From the NCBI RefSeq assembly GCF_011075055.1, contig NW_025401135.1:62001-126000 (forward strand): a DNA stretch of 64,000 nucleotides, written 5' to 3'. This stretch comes from Mangifera indica (Eukaryota > Streptophyta > Magnoliopsida > Sapindales > Anacardiaceae). Position numbers and translations under genes: made by a program. Below the pieces are notes generated by a model. It ran no database searches, was not told where the DNA came from, and worked only from the letters and a program-made list of their open reading frames with translations. Positions within the stretch are counted from its first letter, which is position 1, and every line of letters begins with the position of its first letter. Positions 36,709-48,913 of the stretch are shown here, one piece after another.

Positions 36709-38646
36709 ACTTTTTTTTTAAATTGATTTTTTTACATTGTGATCTATTTAGTCAATCTCTGTTGTTGTACTGTTTTCACATTATTTAAGATGAACTTGTG
36801 GTTATAGTTAATTACTTACCTTCAATTTATCGATTATTGGAAAGGTTCCGATATTGACTTCTTTTTCGTGTAGAAAGTTGTAATTTTTAGGAGTATAAGT
36901 TTGGGTTGATTAGTATTCCATAGTTATATTGTTATTACTAAAAAGATTATGTATATATATAAAAAAATAAAGAACAAGAAACTTGGAAACAAACAGGTAA
37001 AAATAAAAATCTTTGTCTAATATTGTTGTAATTCTCTAAACATTTATCTTTGGCTTTTGAATTCCTAAGGTGGATATAAAGTTAACATGGATAAATTTGG
37101 TTAAGGCACGATTGTGCATGGTCTATACACGGGCATGCATTATCTTAGGGTAAAGATTATTCATAGATGTTATCTATCTCAAAATGTGGATAATCACGAA
37201 TTGAACATATAAGATAAACATTGGATGCACAGTTATGCATTATGGAGAGCGATCGTGCATGATCTCTATGTAAGAAGACACGATTTCACAGTTTTATAAC
37301 TTCCCCCTTTTGCACATTGAGTATGCCTATACACTCAAAACACTTGTCTATTTACAAATGTCCTAGTAGACCTCTCATATGTATTTGAGCCTCTTCTAGT
37401 ATGTGTTTCATATGAATATAGAGGTTCAATTCTATACGTGTTTTAGTAATGAAAAGACCATGTAGGTATAGTTTCGTCAAAAACACCATGCATTTGCTTG
37501 TGCATGTTTGTAATATGATGTTTATAAATGGATCCTAGTGGGATTCATAGTTTTGTGAAATTTTCGTAAAATTTGTAATTATAATTTTGTTATGGTCTTT
37601 ATGTATATTATGCAACATGATATTCTAATTGGTATTTCGGTTAGAGGCTGTGAAAAAACCTCAGCGTAGCAAAAACTTTATTTAAAATTTCACAACGATT
37701 TTCTTATATCTCTTTCATGTTAGCAAAGAAAAATTATATTTGCATTTCCAATTGAGATAATTTTGATATTATAATATTCTTCGATTAGAATTTAAACAAA
37801 TCCTTGAAATTATTTTTGAAATAAAAATCCTCTAATGAAGGTAATTTGACTTTAACTTATTCTCATAAGTCCTATAAATTTAAAGAACCACCGAAATAAA
37901 TACAAAGAAAGATATCGAACGATAGATAGGGTATCTACATACACAAAAGTACATATATTATCCATTGTATACATATCCAAGAGGATATAGATTGGCTAAT
38001 AGTTATTTTATGGACTAAAGTCTTTTGACCATGGAACCAAATTATATTAAAATTTTTATCTCTTATTTACTTATTTTTCTCTTACATTCATATCATACTT
38101 AACTAGATAGAGTAATATATATATATATATATATATATAGTAGATATTAGAATATTATTACTAACTAATTGCTACTACTACCATTATTTGATTCGCGCAA
38201 AACTCTTGAATTCCGGAATTTAGTTTGTGAAAAAAACATCTTAGCAAAAATATGTATAAAAACATAATTGTAGAAATTTGCAACTGAGGAAGGCGGAATG
38301 GGTTGGCAGGCAGAAAGCCACGTCCTTCGTCTCCCTGCTTGACGCCTGAATTGATGCAATAAATCTCTATTATTTTTATATAGAAATCATAATCAAAAGA
38401 ATTAAATTAATCAAATATAAAGAAAGAAACAACAAGACAACAAACAAAACTACAAAATGAATCATATCTCATCATCATCATACTATATGTCCTGTACTCA
38501 GTATAATAATAATAATAATCTCCATCAGAATAAGTCCATCCATGACATGTTTTCCACAACACTAAAAATAAATTAAATAATATATCAACGGCACTGGTGT
38601 AAATCCTACAACCAAACACTCTCCCATCTAAAATAATAATATTGCC
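36709..38646. other. Intergenic between the MULE and the NHL gene
   Basis: No gene is recognised. Bases 37080-37620 contain partly palindromic words such as CGATCGTGCATGATC and end near an ATTGGTATTTCGG string that only loosely resembles a primer site; it may be an LTR remnant. A (TA)n tract lies at about 38118-38142. Bases 38400-38646 include the 3' UTR side of the NHL gene, with an (ATA/ATC)n-rich stretch near 38465-38520. Confidence 0.45.
38118..38142. repeat. (AT)n microsatellite
   Basis: An uninterrupted run of alternating AT dinucleotides. Confidence 0.85.
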
Positions 38647-39459
38647 CTACCATACATCCACCGCATAACCACAATCCTTTGACACAATCTTCGACTGAGA
38701 TGTTAACTTATCTACCGTTAGATCACAATTCACTTTAACCTTGATCGTCCACGTCTTCACTGACCCTACCTTGATTTTCACAGGAGCTCTCAATTTCACC
38801 TTAAGCGGTACCGTTTCGGACTTCTCATCTGCCACCAGCTGATTCAGAAGAGAACTCGTCAACTGAACACCCGAACCTTTCAGATCCACGTTAAACTCTG
38901 TAACATTGTTTGTAGGCTGATAAAACTGAGGCAAAACGCCGTCGCATAGAATGACGTCATTGTAAAAAGCCTGGACTGAGCTGTCTTTCTCGTAGTAAAT
39001 CCCGATGTGGTCATTCGGATTGTTGGCCGTCACTGAAATGTTGAACTGAGGAGAAATCGGCGAAGAAGAAGAGAGATTGAGAGGACTGATAGAAATAGAA
39101 TTGATATTATAATGAGGTGACTCTGGCCGGACAACGAGGTAGAAGATTCCGGCGGCGATGCCAAGGAGGAGGATCAGGGTGAGGAGAGTGAAGCAGAAGA
39201 AACGACAGGCGCAGCAAGTTCTAGAAGGTTTAGGGCGAGACAGGCGTTTGAAACGGTCAGCGTTTTCGGGAGGAGGAACACGGTAGATTTGGTCCTTGGG
39301 GATTTGAATAACGTAAGTGGCAGCAGGTGATTGAGGAGGTTGAGCAATAGGCTTTTCAGGAGAAGGAGGAGAAGGCCTGGGAGTGGAGACTTCTTCTTCT
39401 TCATCTTCATGCTGATGGTGGGAGGGTGAGTTGTGAGGGTGGACTCTTTCGTCAGCCAT
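38647..39459 (-). CDS. NDR1/HIN1-like (NHL) LEA-2 family membrane protein, single exon
   Basis: A 270-residue protein with no intron. Residues 1-80 form a polar, Pro- and Glu-rich cytoplasmic tail with a YRVPPPENADRF motif, which is typical of NHL proteins. Basic and Cys residues (SRTCCACRFFCF) precede one membrane span (about 87-110). Residues 115-265 are the LEA-2 domain, with the NPND motif at 147-150. NHL proteins are plasma-membrane proteins linked to pathogen and abiotic stress responses; the exact role of this member is unknown. I chose the ATG at 39459 because the protein then begins like other family members (MADERVHPH). The frame stays open upstream to an ATG at 39540, adding 27 residues, but that part looks like 5' UTR. 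Confidence 0.9.
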   Translation of the reverse strand: MADERVHPHNSPSHHQHEDEEEEVSTPRPSPPSPEKPIAQPPQSPAATYVIQIPKDQIYRVPPPENADRFKRLSRPKPSRTCCACRFFCFTLLTLILLLGIAAGIFYLVVRPESPHYNINSISISPLNLSSSSPISPQFNISVTANNPNDHIGIYYEKDSSVQAFYNDVILCDGVLPQFYQPTNNVTEFNVDLKGSGVQLTSSLLNQLVADEKSETVPLKVKLRAPVKIKVGSVKTWTIKVKVNCDLTVDKLTSQSKIVSKDCGYAVDVW

Positions 39460-39539
39460 GGTAAGTAATTGCAGGGCTTGAGTTTCTGTAGAAAAGAGAG
39501 AAGACAAGAGTGAGAAATGAAGGGCAAAAAGTGGACACA

Positions 39540-39650
39540 TATTTATGTTATGTATACAAAACGCGTAAGTACACGTGGAAAGTACAAAGAAACAACTGAG
39601 ACAATGCGTATAACGCGTACAATCTGATGTGCTGAGGAGGCCGCGTCGAC
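39540..39650 (-). promoter_or_regulatory. Promoter of the NHL gene with a G-box and CGCG boxes
   Basis: Read toward the gene: CGCG boxes near 39642 and at 39613-39618 (ACGCGT), a G-box CACGTG at 39572-39577 in an ACACGTGG (ABRE-like) context, another ACGCGT at 39561-39566, and a TATA-like ATAAATA at about 39541-39547. G-boxes bind bZIP/bHLH factors and CGCG boxes bind CAMTA factors, which fits a stress-responsive NHL gene. The link is inference from motifs. Confidence 0.5.
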
Positions 39651-39671
39651 AGATATTAATTAAGACCTCTT

Positions 39672-39795
39672 TATATGTAAAATTTTTATATATAAATATT
39701 AATATATTATTATTTAATTAAAAAATTTTAAATTAAAAAATAAAATATATATAATTATATAATTATTTATATATAACATTATCAAAATATATAAT
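39672..39795. repeat. AT-rich palindromic MITE-like repeat, copy 3 (diverged)
   Basis: It shows the core TATTATTTAATTAAAAAATT, then AAATTAAAAAATAAAATATA and ATAATTATATAATTAT, with TATATATAA-like inverted arms. It is more diverged than the copies near 45770 or 48797. Confidence 0.4.
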
Positions 39796-39905
39796 TAAAG
39801 ATATGATAAGATTTTGTGCTTAAAAAAAGAATATACAAATTTGCACGTAAGCGGTTGGGACCACAAGGTGAGGTATGTTAAATATGTATTTATTGGCTTT
39901 TTATT

Positions 39906-41154
39906 GACCAAAGGACTATTCCCCCAGTTTAGATATGTTCTCAAAGTTATATTTGTAAGATTTAAAAATTCAAAAATTTCACTCATTTATTAAAAATTTT
40001 AGTTATAATTAGGAGTAAAATCATCATTTAATAAAAAATTTTAAAAATCTGAAATTTTATTTTGTTTGTCTCTTTTAATTTAAAAATCTTATAATTCCTT
40101 CTATTTAAAGTTTGAAAAATCAAAATTTTCTCCTTAAAATTTGCAAACCGTTATTGAAGATGGCAAACTTCATCGTCTCCGATGGCAAACTTCGCCGTCG
40201 CCGTCTCCTTTAACCATGCAATGCGTATAAATGCTAAGTATTGCTCTTTATAGAAATATTTATAACAAATGAGATGATTGAATTGAGTGAGAAGATAAGA
40301 GCAAAGCTGTAAACAGAATTCCGTGAGGGAATTGTAAGGACAAACAGATAAAAGGAGAACACAAAAAAGCAGCAACAGCGAGACAAAATAAAAAAATAAG
40401 CAGGCTGCTTAAATTAAAATGACAAAAATATGCCAACCCCGGGACACCATATTTGGATTTCTCCTTCGAAAAAACAAAATAAAAAATAAAAGGTCGCTGA
40501 TATTATTGGGTTCATTTATTGAGAACAAAGAAATTATAAAAAATTTAATTTAAATTAAAAAGGTTCGTTCATTGAATAAGAATTAATCAGAAAATGATCC
40601 AGTTCACTTAATAGAGAGAATGAACAAAACAAAAGAGAGGAGTTGATTATTAATTTAAATTTAAGGGCGATATTTCTCACACATTTAAAATTAAATGAGT
40701 GCATTGCATTTTTTTCAGTTTTACTTGTTATATTTATACAAAGACAACCAGAGAGACAAAAAGAAAGCAACCGGCAAAGTGGGAGAAAGAGATCAACAGT
40801 CAATAGTGACAAATCATTGCCGGAGGGACGGAGAAAGAAAGACCGGGATGTAATTAATAAATTCTAAAAATCGAAGAGGGATTGTAAATGACAAAAAAAA
40901 TACAGTTCGCAATCTTAGACTTGGAGGGGGAATAGTTAATTTTTAAACCTAAACAATATAAGTTTATGAGATAGAAATAAAAATTTGAAAACTTAAGGGT
41001 AATCATAAAATATGAGATTAAATAAAATTTCTAAATAACAATTTTACCTTTAATAATAATAAAAAAATTTAACAAACGAGTGAATATTTAGATTTTCAAA
41101 AACTAATAAGTTTGAGTTTACACTAAATCTTGGATGGAAACAAGTGTTTTAACC
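39906..41154. mobile_element. Candidate long inverted-repeat element
   Basis: The left arm (GACCAAAGGACTATTCCCCC, then ...TTTCACTCATTTATTAAA... and AGTAAAATCATCATTTAAT) pairs with the complement of the right arm (GGTTAAAACACTTGTTTCCA, ...TATTCACTCGTTTGTTAAA..., GGTAAAATTGTTATTTAGA). The arms are about 230 bases and diverged. No clear target duplication was found, so the ends and superfamily are uncertain. The ORFs inside (about 40150-40870) are not recognised. Confidence 0.4.
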
Positions 41155-42402
41155 TAATTACAAATCCATGTGGTAATACATGGTATGCCCCACGACGACA
41201 TAAAAATGATTCCCATAGTCTCGACTCATTTAGATATCAAACATATAACAGTTAGATCCAATGAAAGTCCCAAAATTAAAACTTTTAGTATTAAAGAGAA
41301 AATGCAAATGAATCAACAAACCAAATTGAGAGATCGTTTAACTTGTTACATCAATTGATTGTTGTTTAATAATATATATATATATATATATATAAAAGCA
41401 ACTAATTAAAGCGAGAGATTGTGTAACTTGTTTACATGTACATGAAAACAAAAGCTATTTTAAAAGAATTGAAGAAGAATAATCACAGCTGAAGAACTGA
41501 GAGGCCTGAATCACATACCCGATATCAATGAGGGAGGAAAGAAAGTCTCTTCTTCTGAAGCAGCCTTTGTTTGTCGGTGCAAATGCAAATAGAAATGGAA
41601 AGACAATTCGTTAAGAAGGTATAGAGTTTGAAAGAGTAATAAAAACATATATATATAGAATTGGAGGTGGAGTAGACGAAGTAGTCGAGGAAACTTTGCT
41701 TGTTTTTCTGTTAATAACATTTAATTCTTTTGACTTTCATCATGTGTGAAAACTTTTACATTTCGCCCTCGGCACTAGCTGCTTATTTAGACAGCCCTCC
41801 AACCCCATTTTTATTTTTTTATTTAATTTACCAATTTCTATTTTAATTATGTCACATAAGTATTATTATAATATTACTCTTTCTGCTTTACTTCCTTTTA
41901 TCTTCTCAACCCACCGCCAAAGGGTCAATTTAATGACGTTTTCATTGATTAGTAGGAAGGAAACATCACCAAGTTTGAAATTTTGAGATAAGTATCAGGG
42001 AAATTAAATTAAACGGCCATTTTATCTTTTTATTAAATAAAAATATCTATTTTTTCTATTTGTAAGTAAAAATGTTTTAATTTTTTTTTTTAAATACTAA
42101 AATTACTCGTCACCACATCCATATAAATCTTTTTACTCTTACTTTCATTATATACACATCTCATATCATTTAAATACTCATTCTCACTCTTATTTTTATT
42201 TAATATCAATTACTACGGATTCGTTCAGGAGAAATAAGTTCTTATTATTAAATTTGAATCGAAAAAAATTAATTCATAAAAAAAAGTATTTATATGAATC
42301 TTAACTCAAAACTTAATTTTATTTATTAAATTTAGTTTGTATATCATGTAAAAGGGTATTTGTATATTTGATAATAATTGAAGGGTTAAATGAAATATTA
42401 GA
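41155..42402. other. Intergenic
   Basis: AT-rich sequence with a (TA)n tract at about 41372-41394. A minus-strand ORF of 69 codons at 41511-41720 has no recognisable similarity. Nothing else is supported. Confidence 0.5.
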
Positions 42403-43611
42403 AAATATGGGGGGCATTTTAATAATACACAATATATAAATTATTTAAATAACATGTTAAGAATAAATAGATATATTAAAATACCCTAGAATATCAACAA
42501 TCAAAAAATCAATTGAAAATATGAAAAAACAAATCAGAATTTCGAAAATTATGCGTTCTTAGGAACGAGAAAACCGAAAAATAGATTTGAAATTTCGTAA
42601 TTATATCATAAAACGTGTTTAAAAAAGCACAAAACTAAAGAGACATATATCAAATTTGAAAACTACATATAAAAAAACTCTAGTTCGGTCACAAACAAGC
42701 TCAAAATCATAAAACCGAATATCCTAAATTTGGTAAAACAAAAAAACTGCATAATACACACTGAAACAGTTTTATTTGGGCCTCCAAATTGAGCACAATC
42801 GGTAAAGCTAGTTGTCATTATAGAGCTTGAAACAAGCTTCACATAGATATATTATAGGCCCCATAACTCCTCCCAGATAAAAAGTTATGATCGTTCAAAA
42901 TTTGTCTCCTACAGACCCTATAGTTTTAAAAAAATCAATTTCCACCCAACCCACAGTTTTCACGGACTATCCCACAGTTCAATGTAAAATTTACCACGGA
43001 CCCCCGTGGATCTCCCCCTTTTCCCCCTCCCCCTAAAATTTTGAAAACACTAAATTTTCCCCTCACCTCACAGGCACTTGTGGGAAATTGTTGTAGCACT
43101 GACAAATTTAACCTATTTTCTGACCAAAAATCGTCATTTTAGCGTCTAATTTAAACACAAATCAAATCTACACATTTAATAACACAAAACCCCTCAAGAA
43201 ATTTAATCAAAACAACCAAAAATAAAACATTTTATGTATTGTTCAAAATCAAAACTTTAAACATTCAAACCTTAAAAATCTCTTTCAAATCTCAATACTC
43301 CTAACAATAAATTGATTCAAACAAGAAGTAGGATGATGTACTATTTTTATTTGTCATTTTCGATTATCGAAAAATATGAAAAATCGACAAATAAGACAAA
43401 AACCTGTTGCACCTGTGGGAGATCCGAATTTTTCTCTGAATTTAAACAATAAATCCATGGGAAATGTGGGGTTTATATATAAGGGCAATTTAGTCATTTC
43501 TCAAATTGAGAGGATTTTTACTTAATTTTTAGAGTTTTGAATATTTTCTTAACACTCTTTAGTTTTAAGCATTTATTATAATTTACCTAAGTATTAAAAC
43601 ACCCCATATTT
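42403..43611. mobile_element. Candidate terminal-inverted-repeat element of about 1.2 kb
   Basis: AAATATGGGG at the left end pairs with CCCCATATTT at the right end. The similarity extends inward for about 70 bases (TTTTAATA, AAATTAT, GTTAAGAA blocks in the same order in left arm and complement of right arm). The centre (about 42780-43100) is less AT-rich. There is no transposase and no convincing target duplication, so the superfamily is not determined. Confidence 0.45.
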
Positions 43612-43636
43612 GGCCAAATCAATTAAATTCCCTATA

Positions 43637-43890
43637 GGCCAAAAGACTTGTTCCCGTATAAGTTTCAACGAAATCCTAAAGTTTTATTCTTTAATTTTTA
43701 AAAATTAAAATAGTTACTTATGAATAAAATTTAGTTAAAATTCTAACTTAAAGTTAAGGATAAAATTATCATTTAAAAAAAAATTAATAAATCAAAATTT
43801 TATTACATTTTTATTTTTAAATTTAAAAAATATGATAAATTTTTAATTTTTAAAATTTTTATTAAATAACAGTTTGACCCTTTTATTGCA
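43637..43890. repeat. Partial copy related to the 39906-41154 element ends
   Basis: GGCCAAAAGACTTGTTCCCG, followed by an AAGGATAAAATTATCATTTA block, resembles both ends of the 39906-41154 element. No matching opposite end was found, so it looks like a single arm. Confidence 0.4.
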
Positions 43891-45474
43891 TATAAACTCA
43901 GTAAAAAGGTTGATTTAGATCAATCAACTACTGGAGAGATGTATTATTTCAATATATTTGGTGATCAAGTATATTCATCTTTCCTGATAAGATGTTAAGT
44001 TTAAAATTAAATTCTAACAACTAAAAATTTTTAAAAATTTTCTTCCCTTAAAATATTTTCAAATAAAAATACACCTACCTTAATTTTTTAGGTTGACTTT
44101 GTCTTTGGTAATCCAATAGTTTAAGAGCAAACCGCAATTCCAAGGACTCAACCAATTCAAATAGCTAGGACAAATATGGATGAAATATATATATATATTT
44201 GAAAAATATGAAAAAATAATCAAAATAAAATGATGAACAAATCGTCAAAGGTTAACACAAACCTAGGAAAAAAATTAATCAGCAAATATTTTTTAGATCT
44301 AGCTTCCTTTTTTTTTTTTTAATAAAGTTTCTTGAGTAATTTTTTTTTGTAAAGTATTCTACATTTTTCAAAATCTTAAAAAGTTTTTATTTAATATTTT
44401 TAATATGGGTTTTTTTAGAATAAGTGTTTGTGTTATTTAACTTTTGCATTTAAAATTTATCAGTTATTTTATGTTTTTTTATTTAAAAATCAGTTGTTAA
44501 TAAATTTTAGGATAAATTAGTCAAAGTCATAACATAATCAGGGTAATTTGTTGTTGTATTTGGTCAAATTTAATGAACTCCCATATTTTCTATGGCCTAT
44601 GTGATAGATTCTAGAGTTTTTGGGATATGCATAATTTGTTAGGCTTATGTGTATAGATGTAACAAATCATTAAAAAAATGTGCATTTACTCTTTTACCCT
44701 TGGTTGTAGTGAAAATAACTGAAAAAGCCTTGAGGGTTGGTGATTAAAGATTCAAAGTGTTACCAATGCCACATGGGATTAAATGATTTGACGGACTTTA
44801 AGGGTTTAAAAGTCCTTTTGAGGTTTAGGTTTATTTAGATTTAGTAAGACGAAACTCTTTTCAAATTAGAGATCATACTAATACATTAAATAGGTTAAAT
44901 TTGGGATACTAGATCAAATAAGTTAAAGTTTGATTTTCATATGAATTTATTGAGTCTTATACCCAAAACTTTATTTTTTTTGGAGACTCTAAGCTCACAT
45001 CAATCAAACAGCCCCTTGGGGTAATTTAATTTCTATTGAAGTGTTATTTATGGTGTGATGGATTAAAAAATTAATTAATAGGCTTATTATGGGTGGAATA
45101 TATATTTGGGTTGGGTGAATATGGGGTTTCTGTTAGTGTGTTTGTTGAGTTATGTGGTAGATGTAAATGACTTGAATAACCATGCAATTAATTAATTAAT
45201 TAATTAATTAAATTTAAGTTGACGATTCCTAAAGGCAATTTCGGTGACCGTGTGGGAGAGGTTTCCTTTTAAGACTTTCGAGATGTATTTTTATTCGATT
45301 AAACAGGCCTCTGAATTCAACCTTATCATCATGTGTATTGAAACAACTTACCAAATTAGATGAAAATTTCTTATTATATCATAAATACGTGGATAAATTA
45401 ACGATTAATTAATGGACATAAACCGGGCAAGAGAGGTAAGTAAATGCGATGACATTTGACAAATTTTTTTAAAT
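43891..45474. other. Intergenic
   Basis: AT-rich with no recognised gene. A (TTAA)n microsatellite lies at about 45186-45212. Confidence 0.5.
45186..45212. repeat. (TTAA)n microsatellite
   Basis: Seven tandem ATTA/TTAA units. Confidence 0.85.
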
Positions 45475-45605
45475 GAGTAATAATATATGAATATATTTTT
45501 TATATATAATTAAAATGATCTAATTATATAATAATATATTATTTATGTATTTAAATTATATATAAAAATATATACCTATAATTTTATTGTTTTAAAATTA
45601 TAAAG
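45475..45605. repeat. AT-rich palindromic MITE-like repeat, copy 4 (diverged)
   Basis: The core AATGATCTAATTATATAATA sits between arms rich in ATATATTTTTTATATATAA and TTATATATAAAAATATATA. Confidence 0.4.
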
Positions 45606-45769
45606 GTGTGATTTCTTTATTTATAAATAATAAAGTATAGAGAGTGGGGATGGTCTCTTTAATACATATTATAAGAAACAACATTTTCTTAACTAAATGT
45701 TTGGGATGACATTTAATGAAGCGTTTAGCTATATGAATAACAACCATCCACATTCTTATAAATAACGAG

Positions 45770-45953
45770 AATTATACAAATAATAAAATTATACAAATGT
45801 ATTTTAGATATATAAATAATGTGTTATTGTATTATGTGATTAAATAATTTTGAATTAAAGATAAAATAATATCCAATTACATGATGACATATTATATGTG
45901 TATCTAAATGTGTATATCAAAAGTATATATACATAACATTATTCTTATACAAA
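45770..45953. repeat. AT-rich palindromic MITE-like repeat, copy 5
   Basis: The copy is well preserved: TTATGTGATTAAATAATTTT, GAATTAAAGATAAAATAATA, then CCAATTACATGATGACATAT, with outer arms ATTATACAAATG and GTATATATACATAACATTAT. Confidence 0.6.
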
Positions 45954-46691
45954 GATAGGGCAAAAGTACTACAAATCTTTGAAGGGGGCCAAAAAGATTC
46001 CTCCTTCTGTGTTATAACTACATACACTTACTCAAAACACATTTTTAAAGATAAATAATATAACTATGGGTATAGGGTTCAAACAATAGGTCGGATAATG
46101 TAAAAAACTCTTTCATCTTAATTGTACTCTCATGGAGGTGTGACAACTCTTGGTTAGTTCTCCCATCCACACTAATTCTATTGGTGGTTTTAGATTGTTG
46201 GTTGGGAGATCTTTCTCATCATGTCCATCACCCAATGATGGAGACATCGTTACATCAGGCAAGGGCTTTAGCCTCCTTAAGAACTTTTATACTATTGATG
46301 AACCAATCAGTTTTGCTTTCTTTTGGAGTTGAAATCAACTGGGCATTTTAGTTAGTTAAGTTTGCGAGTGGCTCCTACAATTGAAATGGACAACGTACCA
46401 AATTTTTATGTGGAGCAGTTGATGAATTTAGAAGCATCTTAAACTTAAAATATATTGAAGGAATAGCAGTTGAACATTTCAATGTTTTATCTTATTTTCT
46501 TCCTTAGAAAACTGCTTTTATTTGGTCAATTATTTCAGTTTATGAGGTGGATCCAGCCTCAAACTTATTTTCACACACCAGTTGTTTTTATATATCTTAT
46601 TGTATAATTTTAATTTAATACTAGATGTTACAGCCTGTTTAAGCATATAAAACCTTGATTTCATGTTAAACAACATTAATTTAAGTGTACT
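45954..46691. other. Intergenic
   Basis: A 60-codon + ORF at 46150-46332 has no recognisable similarity and no gene context. Nothing else is supported. Confidence 0.45.
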
Positions 46692-46790
46692 TCGATGATG
46701 TATTATCATCGTTATTCGTAAATTAAAATTATTTAATTATATGATAATATATTTTTAAATATTTAAAACTAAATATACGTAGCAAAGGGA
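46692..46790. repeat. AT-rich palindromic MITE-like repeat, copy 6 (short)
   Basis: The copy is AATTAAAATTATTTAATTAT followed by ATGATAATATATTTTTAAAT; it looks like the core plus one arm. Confidence 0.4.
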
Positions 46791-48796
46791 GAAAGTCAAA
46801 TGGAAAAAATTTAACACGTTTTCTTTGTCTAGCAAATGCCATTCATGTTATTCTGAAGTGGTCTAATTTCATTGACAATGTCAATGCCTTAAAAAGGAAA
46901 AATGTTGGAATAAGTATTTTCCACTCAAATTTTGTTGAAACAATTTGTTGATATCTTTTAAGCTTGAAAATCCATGTTTTTCAACTTTTGTTAAATTTGT
47001 TAATAAAATATATTAAATTTTTTATATAATTTGTGAAAATTGTCCTTACACAAGCTAAATAATAGTTTGCTTCCAAAAAAATTTATAAAAATTTTATTTG
47101 CCTCTAGTTAATAATTATAAAAGCTAAAAATGATAAAAAGTCACCCACCCATAAGACTGTTCATTTCCTTTTGTCACTGCTCTTGTATTGTCGTCAATCA
47201 ATCTTTAAACTTTCCACAACTATATGAGTGGACGCCTTTCTATTGATGTTGTGTTTCAATCTTATGCACAACTTCTTAACACTGTCATCTTTGTTCACCA
47301 CTAATTTGTCTAAATTAGCCAAATTTTACAAGATCGAGCACTTCTCACCTAGATTTCTCATTGATGAGCTCTGTTTTGATTCTATCTGTCATTTCCACCA
47401 ATTTTGAGACACCTTACCACCCACCCGAGCTCCAAGTGCATCTAGATCCATCAACTTTTCCATGGGTTTGTTTGTATGTTTGTTTTTTTATTTTAAATGG
47501 CCACGGAATGAGAAACCTATGGATTCACTCCGAATTATCCTTCTGTGGACACCAAATGCGTTTCACTACTTTTTACTATAAATGATCTAGGGGGGAATTT
47601 GTATGATTGACTTCAGGAAACTTTATGCTTATCTTATCTGAAGTATAAGCATAATATCATTATATTTGGTGCTCAATTAATATTTCATCCCCCTCTTTTT
47701 GTCTTATTTTTACTATTTCGATTATATAAAATAGTTTCATTTTTAATTTTTATATATAATTTAAACAACATCAAATAACCCTCCTAATTTGAACTAATGT
47801 TATTATGTGTTTGATACTCATTTAAATCAATAAAATTATATATACATATTTTGAATATATAAAATAAATACATAGATTATATATTTGATCCAAACCCGAA
47901 TCCAATGGAAGAATACCAAGTCCAATCTCATCACTTGTCAAATTCGGCCCTACATGGAGTGTGGAGCCCAAAACCTTGTTTTGAAGAGAGGCAAGCACAA
48001 AACCAAGCTATGTTCAAGCCCATTTCGTCCCTTCCTTCATTTTGGGGTCCTAAGCCCTCCTTTGGTCACTCTTTTATCACTTGGATCCATTAAAAGTCCA
48101 ACAAGCCCAATAGTGTGTTTAATTAGCTCTAAATATGTTATTGTCTAATTATGCATTTTACTTGTTGTTTGTGCTAGATTATGTTTAATTCAGTTTGTTA
48201 GTTGCCTTGGGTGAAGCTAAGCAAGTCAAAGAAGCTCAAAGAAAGAGACAAGAGTTGACATATCACATGGCTCTAGGAATTACTTCTTTTGGCAAGACAA
48301 TTCATGACAATTTGGCCTTCCCTTGCCTTGCATTCTTCTTTGGGATTAACATGAAGATTAGAGCCAAATGCCTTTGAAATGAGCTTGAAATGTAATGTAG
48401 CTTCATTTAGGTTTCATTTAATTGTAGTTTGAAGCCTATTTAAACTATCCTTGGCTTATGTACGTTTTTTACTTAGCTTGAATATTAAAGAAAGTCTTTT
48501 TTGCAATTGTTTGCAATTTCTCTTTGTCCAACTCTTGACCAAGGGGTTGGTGGTGATTCAAGGCTAGTGGGTTTCCCTTTAGGCCTTGGTTTATTGGTTA
48601 GATTGTTGTTTGTTTGTTCTTAATCTCATTTATTATCATTTTCTTCCTTGGCTGAAATCTCTCCTGAATTCTATTTGGCTGGAATTTGTTCTTTTTCTAT
48701 TGAGTTTGGTAGTTTAGAAGTTGTGTTTGGGATTGAACTTGCTTGGTCATCCTAATATAACTCACCTATTAGTTGAACTTGAATTAAAACCACATC
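46791..48796. other. Intergenic, with a possible LTR remnant at about 47890-48790
   Basis: Bases 47890-48790 are less AT-rich than their surroundings and have LTR-like features: a TATTTAA box near 48437, a nearby AATATTAAAG, and short ORFs without similarity. I could not find paired ends. The rest is AT-rich DNA without a recognised gene. Confidence 0.3.
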
Positions 48797-48913
48797 AATA
48801 TTATTATGTGATTAGATATTTTAAATTAAAAATAAAATAATGTCTAATTATATGATAATATATCATCTATGTACCTATTTTGTATACTCAAAATGTATAG
48901 GTATAACATTACT
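48797..48913. repeat. AT-rich palindromic MITE-like repeat, copy 7
   Basis: The core is TTATGTGATTAGATATTTTA, AATTAAAAATAAAATAATGT, CTAATTATATGATAATATAT, followed by the arm TGTATAGGTATAACATTAC. It is close to copy 5. Confidence 0.6.

Noticed and set aside
39460..39540. Upstream in-frame ATG at 39540 as the NHL start
   Set aside because: The 27 added residues are hydrophobic and unlike NHL N-termini; the ATG at 39459 gives a normal family start. It is kept only as an alternative.
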